Shown here piece by piece: positions 55,296 to 64,000 of a stretch of 64,000 nucleotides of DNA. The position numbers and the translations under genes were made by a program. The stretch is from Dactylonectria macrodidyma. Lineage: Eukaryota > Ascomycota > Sordariomycetes > Hypocreales > Nectriaceae. The stretch spans positions 2,480,001 to 2,544,000 of the forward strand of contig JAGMUV010000001.1 of the NCBI GenBank assembly GCA_020744425.1, read 5' to 3'. How positions within the stretch are numbered: the stretch's first letter is position 1; each line of letters begins with the position of its first letter. The notes below the pieces were generated by a model, which was given only the letters and a program-made list of their open reading frames with translations, was not told the DNA's origin and searched no databases.

Positions 55296-57218
55296 ATGGG
55301 TCTCCGCAAGCTCCCCATGGAGATCTTGTTCTTCATCATCGAGCTCCTCCACATTGACTACATCTTCGACCTTGCCCGTACCTGCCGCCAATTCTACAGC
55401 TACATCTTGCGCAACGATGCAGTGGCCCGTATGATCCTCTCGGTGAGTTGGCCCCGTTTTCTCTCCCCGAGTTCACTTCACTAATAGCCTTCGCAGAAGT
55501 ACAGACACTCGCTTGAGGCTTCGGATGCCTTTGATGATGACGAGGCAGGCGTGCCGCATGCTTTCTCCAAGGGCCTCAGAAGGCTCGCTAAGAGACGAGC
55601 TGCCGTTCGATCTGCCGAGCCGTACTCTATTTCCGTCATTGCTCGCGTCAACAGCTCCTGCTTCACCAACGGGGTCCTGTGCTATGCCTTCGGCCAGAAG
55701 TCACTCCACATTCGCGACACCAACGGGCCGGCCACTCGCGAACTAGTGATTGATATTCCCGCTATGTTGAAGTTTGAAGTTCTTGAGCCGGGCCCATGGA
55801 GGGTCAACTTCTCGCTCAAACCCGTCTACTACTCTGACGGCATCGTCTCCTGTTTATTTGTCACCGCGGAATGCTATAACCTGGTCGTCGTGTCTACCAG
55901 GACCTTGGAGGTCCTTTCTACACGGAGACTGCCTACTCTTAGCTGCTTTGTCGTCAGGAACGACAGTGACTACCTCTTCTACGGAATCAAGACCCGCGAG
56001 TTGTTCGTCGGGCCCCATCAATGGACCTTTTGGCGACTTGATCTCCGCACACGGGAGTGGACAGCCGAATCTCTGGTTCTTTGGGAGTTTCCCGGGGCAG
56101 AGGTTGACAGGGACGTCTGCTTCGAGATCTTCGATGGTCAATTCTACTGCCTGTCGAATAACTTCAGTTCCAGGACACATCGTATGGACCCGGACGTGGT
56201 CAACGAGTGGAATTCGTTCTACCGCCTCATCCGCTTCCCTGTTAGCAATCCAAAAACCGAGTTCTTCGAGGAGCCGCCGATGCGAAACATGTGGCGGCGT
56301 AACGTCAATGAGGGCCCAAGCAACAGATATTGGGACCGCATGCAGCTCAAGGTAGACCAGAGCTCAGGCAAACTGGTCATTACCGAGTCTCGCAGCGAGT
56401 GTCTGGAGCAGTGCATGGAGCTGTCTGGCAAGTTCTCGAACAACTGCTACAGAAAGGAGGTTTCCTTCACTCCGACTTGGGATACATCCCTGATTCGTCA
56501 GCCATTTCTCGAGGCACTTGGGGACGAACTTCGAGTTGTCCCATCATCAGTCAGCGAGGACAAATACGAAGACAAATGCAAAGACAAATGCGAAGACGAG
56601 ACTCCCTACGGCATCACATACGTCGAACCACGTCTCCATAGAGACGTGCACATCGGCAACAATGCATCCCCAGGCATCAGAGGTACATTCAGGTCGCCTT
56701 GGGCCCGGGTCTATCACCCGTCTTGCGAGACCTTTATAGAGCTCGTAGGCCTCGGCCCTCCAGGCACTGAAGACCCTCGTCACCGCGAGTTTCTTGGTCT
56801 CAGGGTGCGACCAAAGACATGCCATAGTTCTCTCAAGTGCGAGGCCTTAGAACCAGAGTCCGACATGGTGTGGCCGCGTCATCAGCACATGCCGATTGGG
56901 CAGAAGGAAGAAAAGCTTGCCAACATGCTCTGGCCTGACCACGAGCTGAGGCCCTTTGACCTCAGGGTGAACGACCAGAGTCTAGTCTACTCCGCGATTG
57001 CAAACATTAACCTTGACACTACCAAGCACCTGGTCTTCATCTCTTTCGACCCTGCAAAGACTCGCAACAAGTTTCAGTCTAAGAAACATCGCCGTCCCCC
57101 TACGATAGCCGAAGGATGTGATGCCAAGCATTTCCCAAGCTGGGCGAGGCTTGCCAGGGCCCGCGACATGTCCCGGATGGACTTTGGAGAATCATGTAGA
57201 CGGGAGTGGATTTGTTAA
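55296..57218 (+). CDS. F-box protein (622 aa)
   Basis: Exons 55296-55442 and 55497-57218 (54-nt intron, GTGAGT donor, TCGCAG acceptor). The N-terminus, LRKLPMEILFFIIELLHIDY then IFDLARTCRQFYSYI, is a canonical F-box (residues 4-45), so the protein should dock on Skp1 in an SCF ligase. The remaining 570 residues look beta-rich (for example TLEVLSTRRLPTLSCFVVRN, WTFWRLDLRTREWTAESLV) and contain a short DKYEDKCKDKCEDE repeat near residue 425. No WD40 or LRR signature is obvious. Large F-box proteins with unique C-termini are abundant in filamentous ascomycetes. Confidence 0.88.
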
Positions 57219-58374
57219 GGTTATGCGGAGGAAAGGTTTCTTCCGAATGATTTCTTCAGAATGTAGTACGAATTTGGTTTCCTTGCTCGAGAGGACCCGG
57301 TGCCTCTGCCCAAATTGCCTGCCAGTGATCAAGATCCGTGTCCTACACTCCAAGTCCCTCGCCCCCGAGACATCGAAGGCGATTGATCAAGCGGTCTAGA
57401 ATGTTGCTACCCCTGTCAAACATCCTCAGTCTTCTCTTTTTATACCCTTCCCCATCCTATCTTGCTCGGTTTGCCATCCTTACCGTCTGGATCACACAAT
57501 AGTCCGACTGGATCTTCATGGCCACACTGCAGCTATTCTCCATGTCTATAGGGCCTCCTACGCTCGTTAAAGGTCCCCTGATTGTAAAAAGATCAGCACT
57601 AAGATGTTGTTATTTGTTATTACCCCGCTCCACGATGTGGCATATTTGCCTCGAGCAATCTGGCCAAAGGCAGGGGGATGAACGCCACTTGCTGTAGGTT
57701 TCCTGTGCCCGACCCCATCGAGAACGGCCCATCACAGTAGCTTCAACGAACCAACAGGTGGCGACATGCAGTAGAGTGCGACCTTTGTTTCTTTGTTTCA
57801 CTATAATCAGCTGTTTTAGTAATGGAAAAAGCAAACCAGTAATGGAGCGCCATCGGGGGCCTGGCTGCCCCCCTCTTCGGGACTCTTGGCCAGGCACCGA
57901 ACTCGCTATTACGCTAGAGCTTCAACTAGGGGTTGACATGGGCCATCCCAAGCGCCAACAACATCAAGGCTGTTGTAACTTTTGTTTGTGCAATAGCATG
58001 TGAAGAAGGTGTGTCCCTCAGTACCGATGTTCACTTGAGCGAAAGGAGGAGAATTACAGCTCCATACCACGGCGAAACCGCATGAGTGGAGTGGCCTACG
58101 AGCTTTACGCGAAGGAGAGGAATGGTTCCCTAAACACATTACTTGGGCACAGCAAGCAACATGGAAGATGATTGAGACTGACGTCTTGCAACAAAACACA
58201 AGTGCCTATGTAGCAAAATAACTTGCCATGGTCATGTTGAATGACCCCGACTAACCTGCAACTTCCGTTCTGGACAAACCAAGCAATCCCATGAGGAGAC
58301 TGAATCTACACACGAAGCTCAGGGGTTGGCATATCTTCGATTGAGTCGTGGCCACTCCATACGCACCTTCTAAT
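57219..58374. other. Convergent spacer between two F-box-type genes
   Basis: About 1.15 kb with both 3' ends. No coding feature supported. Confidence 0.45.
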
Positions 58375-59288
58375 TCAGTCCTCTCCTTCGTCGGCTGTTT
58401 CGTACGACTCGTCGTCTGTCGCATCGTCCTTTGAGTCGTTTTTCAAGTTGTCCTTATCCTCCAAGGAAAGCAGTCCAATTGCAGGTCGATTGCCTAAACC
58501 GGGACTCGTCTTACTTTGTTCATCGTGTTCGTACAGACGTCTGATCAACTCCTCCATTCCGCTGTTCAACCGCCGCACGATCATCGTCCTATAATTCTTG
58601 AACATGGGGACGTTGCTCATCAACGTTGCCTCGCTGGCTCTCTGCAGAAGAGCGTTGAAACCGAAAGCGCCCGTGTGGATTTCCAAGACGCCGTACATCT
58701 TGAACAGGGGCTCAAAGGATCGGTCCCCATCATTCTACGCCTGAGAAGTTCGGCACAGACGCAATCAATGCCTTCTGTGGTGACGTTTTCAACGCGACGC
58801 AGCAGCCCGAAGTTCTGCAGGATGAAACAAGCTTTCGGTGTATAAATCTCGTCTTTGCTCTCGAGCCTCAAGTGCACATACTCCAGCCGTCGGATCTGAG
58901 TCAGGGCTAGAGAGACCTTACGTACGGCGGCTTGAATGTTCCAGAGCTCCATCTTGTCTTGTACTTGAACCGTGATCTCGAGTCGTCGAATACTTTTGAA
59001 CCTGAATCCGGGTACAAAGAACGGGTTTTCCCCTATGTGATCTGCTCCCATCAAGGCGGCTCGCAATTTCCCATACCGGTGACATATCTTGATCTTGAAG
59101 GTATTCTCCTTGTACAGGAGATATCTCGATTCTAGCTCGATTTGTTGGCAAGTGCCGATGATCGCAGGGTGCAGATGAGCTTCTGAGCTCGATGATATAG
59201 CTTCTGTTTGGCTGAGCAGGCTTTTATAAATCATGGTTCGAATTTCCATCGGGAAGTCGAGCAACGAGCGCTCCGGCTTGTCAGGCAT
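58375..59288 (-). pseudogene. F-box/2EXR-like protein gene with a 2-nt frameshift
   Basis: From ATG 59286-59288 the frame reads RSLLDFPMEIRTMIYKSLLS, the start typical of fungal F-box-like or 2EXR proteins, then CQQIELESRYLLYKENTFKI and further helical repeats to about 58735. There it shifts: the sequence after LLRR only continues sensibly (DRSFEPLFKMYGVLEIHTGA) in another frame, to a stop at 58375 after an acidic tail. The span of 914 nt is two more than a multiple of three, so a 2-nt insertion near GGCGTAGAATG explains it. No splice sites fit. It could also be an assembly error. Confidence 0.6.
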
Positions 59289-60002
59289 GGCGGCGAGTTG
59301 GTAAATATGGTCGCAGGTATTGACGAAGGAGTCTTGAGCTCTAGTTCGAGCCAACTTGGAAGAATATGAGGAGGCGCCTTATTTCGGCGTCGGGGAGATG
59401 GTGGGCTTTGAGGCAGGGCCTCGGCCCACGAGCCTCAGGGGATGCATGTCGCTTCTTGTTAAGATTCCAACTTTCCAAGTTGTTGCTACATCTTAATTTT
59501 TCACCACTCCGCTTTCTCGAAAGTTTCGCTTTATGGATCAAACGGGTTATCGTTGGTTAGTAACATGTCAGGGGGGAAGCCGATAAGCCTGCATCTTCGA
59601 GTGCCTCGCAACGGAATCGTGAAGGTTCTTGTCCACGATTGGAGTGATGCAGGCTACCTGGGACTGGCATTCTTATATGGAAGTGATAGATTGCAAAATG
59701 ATGACGAGTATATCGTGACAAACCAAGTACATGTTCCGTGGGACATGTGAACACTAAAATTGCATGCAAACGCATATCAGAGGGCATCAGTAAGTAGGTA
59801 CGTTGGTGATAGTGCAAAAATTGTAACGGGATGACTGATTGAAAGAGGGCAAACCCAAATAACTTGATTCTGAGCTTGCAACCCCGATAAGTAATCTGAG
59901 TATATCAGTGCCGTTTCTTTCCTCCGTCGCTGCCTTGTCGTCATTTTCCAACGCCAACAACAACAATCTCATCAGGAACTACCTTCGCTACTGCGCAACA
60001 AC
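59289..60002. other. Divergent spacer between F-box genes
   Basis: About 710 bp, probably carrying both promoters. It contains a 61-codon frame from ATG 59565 (see the next entry). Confidence 0.4.
59565..59750 (+). CDS. Possible small protein (61 aa)
   Basis: A short frame encoding ISLHLRVPRNGIVKVLVHDW and GYLGLAFLYGSDRLQNDDEY. The text alternates hydrophobic and polar residues as a small beta protein would, but length and lack of homologues known to me make this weak. Confidence 0.2.
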   Translation: MSGGKPISLHLRVPRNGIVKVLVHDWSDAGYLGLAFLYGSDRLQNDDEYIVTNQVHVPWDM

Positions 60003-60606
60003 ATGGCGGTGAGAGACGATCGAATGTACAACTCGCATTGCAGGGCTCACTTCAAGGTCCCAACAGAGGTAAGCACACGCTTTCTAAACCACAATTGACT
60101 ATTTACTAACACCCAAACAGCTTCTAAAGTCCGCGCCCCAAGGCTCCTCGACTCTCGTTCGGTTTCCATCCGAGCTTCTCGTCAACTTGTTCACCCACGT
60201 CGCCAATCCCATCGATGAGCTATGCTTAGCTCTCACCTGCAAGCGCTTCCTCCAGGTTTCTACCTTCTGGGAGCTGAAGATTCCCTCCGTGGCGAAGCAC
60301 CGATATCTCCCCCCGCCCTTCTGCCCCTATATCCTCTCGATGATGAGGAGGCTCGCCCCTTTAGATTCGCATGGCCGGCTCAAGCGAACAACAGCGCTCT
60401 GTTGCGATTGTCTACGGTACCGGCCCCTCAGGAAGAGCTACTGGAAAGAGGACGGCAAAAGATACAGCCTCGAGGTGCCACCGGAAGACGCAGATGAGCC
60501 CTGGGACGACAGAGTGTCGATCTGGAAATCCAAGACCTCGTTTCAGTGTCCAACGTGTTGGCTTAAGGAGAAGATGGAATTACTACGGAAAGCGGCCACG
60601 ACATAA
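60003..60606 (+). CDS. Short F-box protein with Cys pairs (183 aa)
   Basis: Exons 60003-60068 and 60121-60606 (52-nt intron, GTAAGC donor, ACTAACACCC branch, AAACAG acceptor). The F-box occupies residues about 33-75: TLVRFPSELLVNLFTHVANP then IDELCLALTCKRFLQVS. The C-terminal half has two cysteine groups, LCCDCLRYRPLRKSYW and FQCPTCWLKEKM, which may bind zinc. Small F-box proteins of this layout are common in Sordariomycetes. It points away from the frameshifted gene and lies about 500 bp before the tandem array. Confidence 0.85.
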
Positions 60607-61116
60607 CGGCCTCAGACACAACAGCTTTTCTTCACAATTGCCGACTTTAGGATCCTGCGTCGAAAACACCACGATCAGCATCTTGACTCCTCCGCTGGAT
60701 TCAAGATTTTCCTGCACATTTTGCTTCTACATTGGGTTTCAAGGTTAAAATTTTCGTCAGATCACATGGCACGAATGGTGGATAGCTACGGGTGGCATTT
60801 GCATTTGGAACTGCCGCATTTTGTTTGTGTAGGGTAGGCGCTCCATCAGGGTGGTGGCGAGGCGATCGAGCTATGATGATCAATTCTTATAGCCACCAGC
60901 CCAGGCAGTGCTTTCGTATATCTCAACGGAGTTGTGTTGATTGATTCTCTTAATGTCTATAATTGGCCCTATCTGTTCTTTAATCAGTCACACGTTTGCT
61001 TTACGACAGCGAAGGCTCAACACATGGATGTTCCGAGGCAGGTCGTCACGACCTGAGGAATGTCAAATGGCATAGGATAGCTTATTAGGGGAGAGTAGCT
61101 GGCTTTGCGGACACAG
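60607..61116. other. Spacer before the tandem array
   Basis: About 500 bp holding the 3' UTR of the short F-box gene. Nothing else seen. Confidence 0.45.
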
Positions 61117-62740
61117 AAAATGTCTTGAATACCTTCGCCGATCACGTTGTGTTCGCCAACTTGTTGCTGAAGTAGAGTCAAGTTGCGATAATGCCACCAA
61201 TCCCTTCACCAGAGTCGCAGTCCCATCGCTGGGCTATCTTTGGAAGACAAACGTACCACCCTTGTGTGTAAAATTTTCCTTGGTTATTTCACCGACCGCC
61301 TAGGATTGTCCATCTCTCGAACACTCACGACAAATTTGTCAAACATGTCTGTCATCCTAGAGCCGGACGAGGTCAATCGGACAACAAGCCACTGCCAATC
61401 CACTCGTCTGTATAAATGTCTTGGGTTCTTCCACCGAGCGCTCTCCAGTGGTCAGATCTTGGACAGCTGGAAGATGCTGACAGCTTATCCTCAAAAATTG
61501 TCTTGGATCCTTTCACCGGGCATTCCCTAGTGGTCAGTTCTTGAATGGGCAAAAGAAGCTGACAGCTTAGCACCCAAAAGTTGTCTTGGGCTTTTTCACC
61601 GGGCATTCTTTAATGGCCAGTTTTTGAACAGACCAAAAGAGGCTGACAGCTTAGCCTCAAAATTGTCTTGGATTCTTCCACCGAGAGCCTCTCAGTGGTC
61701 AACTCTGATCAACATAAGACAATGCCATTATTTTAACTTCGGAAATGTCTGTGATTCTCTCGCCGAACACTGATAATTGGCCGCCCGATTTCAGAAGTGA
61801 GACTAGGCTGCAAAAATTGTCTTGCATCTCATCTCCCAGGTCCTTGCATTGGCCAGCTCTGAATAGGGATGATAAGTCTGCATTTCTCGCTTGAGAAATG
61901 TCTAGGATTACTTGACCGGGTGGTCATCAGTGACCAACAAAATTGTAGAGTCAGCGCTAGGCTGTGAAAATGTCTCTCATCTTTTCACCGGCTCTCATAC
62001 ATTGGTCCTTTCACCAAGAAAGCGGAGTCGAGGCTGCCAGAATGTCTCATATCTCTTCACCGGCCATCACATATTCGTTACTTCATTACGAAAGCGGGGC
62101 TACGATTGCGAAAATGTCTCTGATATCTTCACCGGGCACCATATATTCGTGAATTCATTAGGGAAGTGGGGTTTAGACTGCGGAAATGTCTCTCTTCTCT
62201 TCACCGGCTCTCGTACATTGGTCTGTTCACTACGAAGGCGGAGTCAAGGCTGCGAAAATGTCTTCCACCTGTTCACCGGCCACCATAGATTCGTTCATTC
62301 ACTATGGAAGCGGGGTTGGGGCTGTGAGAATGTCTCTCATCCCTTCGCCGGCCATCGCTTCTTCGTCGATTCACTACGGAAGTACGGAAGTACGTGGAGT
62401 CAGGGCTGCGAAAATGTCTCTCATCTCTTCACCGGCCATCGATTCTTCGTTCGACCACTCCGGGAGGAGAGCCGGGGATACGAAATGTCTCGCACTTCAT
62501 CACCGAGCTTCCTACAGTGATATACTCACTGCTGAAGCAGCGCAGTGGCGGCTCTGCTCTGTAACCCTATTGAAGCTTTTCACTAAGCATAACGTATGTG
62601 GTTGACTCGCTAACAGGGTAAAACCATGGAAGTAGCCGATATACCTAGTGCTTCCTATTGATTGGGCTGTGGGTAAGCTCCCCCATCTTTTCACTCTAGA
62701 AATGTCCATAATTAACTAACTGACCAGTCAGTGACAATTG
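61117..62740. repeat. Degenerate tandem array of about 19 units of 71-96 bp
   Basis: Each unit begins with (A/G)AAATGTCT or a near variant, and 12-16 nt later carries TTCACCG or a near variant; the rest varies strongly. The seven youngest units begin at 61967, 62039, 62111, 62183, 62255, 62327 and 62411. They are spaced exactly 72 nt, except one of 84 nt that contains a 12-nt internal duplication (CGGAAGTA...). Older units to the left are 71-83 nt and more diverged; the right end decays after 62550. Both plus-strand frames used by the young units stay open for more than 150 codons in sum, and the minus strand encodes a recurring G-E-x-x-x-D-I-F motif. No terminal repeats of a transposon are visible. 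Confidence 0.85.
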
Positions 62741-64000
62741 GCTAACCAGTTACAAAAGTAAGTAGGGGCTACGAGGATATGTGAGTGCTGTAAGGAAACA
62801 TGCACCCTTCAAATGAGTGGCTGTTCTTGAGCCAACATCATCAGGTTGAATCTCCGGCATAGTACTGTGTTTTTGACCAAGATATCCGCACTGTTTGCTC
62901 TTGTGGCCGTCCTTCACCATCAAATCAGCCATCGATGGTTCTATCCATAAAGTTTGCCTACCACTTACGTGCATCAAGAGGATGCCGTGGGGGTAGCTTG
63001 TTCACTTACACCAAAATCACTCACCATAACATCACCAACACCAACACAACCTGCATCGACATGCCTTGCCCCCCGGTTCACGACGGGCAACCCAACTCAC
63101 GGCTCGAACGCCACGCTGCTGCACGCCGATCAATTCGGTCAACCACGACAGGCCAAGCGGCGTTGGGGCGACTGCCGACTTACCCGTGAGCCTGGGAACG
63201 CGGGCACGAATCATCTCGCGGGCCTCAGGGCATGTTCCGACAGAGCCTCATCGCAGGCCGGCGCGTACGCAACAGGCAAGACGAGACGGAAGAACGGGCC
63301 TGTAAGTAAAGGCATCTCAGGTGTTCCCCCACCCCGTGTGGCCATGACGGACGGCGACACAGCAGGTCCAGCATCATCCAGCACTAACAAGGCACCTTCA
63401 GCACCTCCGCGGCACCGTATATCCGTCAAACAGAGTCGCCCAAGGCTGGCCTGTAGGCCGTTGATTTGCGTCTCTCTCCCATCCCATCGTTTCTCGTTAA
63501 TGAATTCTAAGAAAGGCAGGAGCTAAGTTATTTCGAGCAAGATCGAAATGAACTGGCGGTGAGGGCCGTCGCATCGCGATATCGCGAGACTGAAAAGTCA
63601 CCCAACCCTCGAAATTCCTTCCTTCGTCAAACAAAGCGATATCGCTCTGTCGCCACACCCCCAACCCGCGTCGAATCCACAAACCCGCCGCCATGTGCCC
63701 GAGCATCTGGCGAGCTCTTGTCCGGTTCGTACACGTTGAGAAAGGGCGCATGCTGCTACTGCTGCACGGGGCTGTGGATAGGTTTACGGACAGGCTGCAA
63801 ACGACATGTAGACGATGAGTAGACGACAAGTCACTGATTTGTACCGCTCATCGATACTACAATTACCGCACTGTACTGGAATGGTTCCCCAACCAAAATA
63901 TTCGCCCTGGGGTATGGGCGTGGACGTAGGCGTGCGTTGCGCCTTGCAGGTGGTGCGACGCCACGGGCGTGGGATGATGACCAGGTAGGTGGTGCTCCAT
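62741..64000. other. Right-edge region without recognised genes
   Basis: About 1.26 kb. Short frames (for example 62954-63526 plus, 63211-63429 minus) lack family features. GC content rises toward the edge. A CGTGG/GGCGTGG-rich stretch occurs at about 63913-63975. Confidence 0.4.

Noticed and set aside
61117..62740. CRISPR array interpretation
   Set aside because: Eukaryotic context; the units are diverged rather than identical repeats with unique spacers, and no cas genes are present.
1..64000. tRNA and rRNA genes
   Set aside because: Looked for B-box-like GGTTCGANNCC patterns; isolated matches (for example near 29232 and 40880) lacked an A-box or cloverleaf partners.

Overview
The window looks like nuclear DNA of a filamentous ascomycete, most likely a Sordariomycete. 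Coding genes carry few short introns (about 47-196 nt) with GT-AG ends and CTAAC/CTGAC branch sites. TAGGTA microsatellites are scattered through the intergenic DNA. The recognisable housekeeping proteins (Rpn7, alanine aminotransferase, Enp2, Med13, mitochondrial bL33) read like fungal orthologues. No bacterial, organellar or viral signature was seen. The species cannot be fixed from sequence alone.

Layout: a truncated F-box gene at the left edge (minus); RPN7 (plus); a 286-bp MITE-like element with perfect 25-bp inverted ends; alanine aminotransferase (minus) with a long 5' flank; a conserved-looking fungal gene broken by one in-frame stop (8.2-9.9 kb); a three-exon mitochondrial bL33 gene (11.3 kb) that single-ORF searches miss; and a five-exon, 1204-aa coiled-coil gene (12.1-15.9 kb, minus). 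From 16.4 to 28 kb the DNA looks accessory: an orphan guanylate-kinase 3' exon, a protein-kinase-like fragment, a multiply broken gene, AT-rich gene-poor DNA, a membrane/ankyrin gene with near-identical repeats, and a decayed Ty1/copia element. From 28.6 to 38.8 kb it returns to a core block: a small membrane protein, ENP2 and MED13 (divergent, sharing about 1 kb of upstream DNA), and a Q-rich protein. From 39 to 53 kb there are lineage-type genes: a hypothetical protein, a JmjC-domain protein, a three-exon hypothetical gene, a Cys-rich protein with VPES-type repeats, and a single-pass membrane protein. From 55 to 60.6 kb there are two intact F-box genes and one frameshifted F-box/2EXR-like gene. 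From 61.1 to 62.7 kb lies an unusual degenerate tandem array of about 72-bp units.

Functionally the core genes serve proteasome assembly (Rpn7), ribosome biogenesis (Enp2, bL33m), transcription (Med13) and amino-acid metabolism (alanine aminotransferase). The accessory part is rich in substrate-recognition and protein-interaction modules (F-box, ankyrin), a possible chromatin enzyme (JmjC), and decaying genes whose transition mutations would fit RIP (repeat-induced point mutation). The most unusual structure is the 61.1-62.7 kb array: every unit keeps the same two short boxes while the rest diverges, and the seven youngest units stay exactly in 72-nt register.
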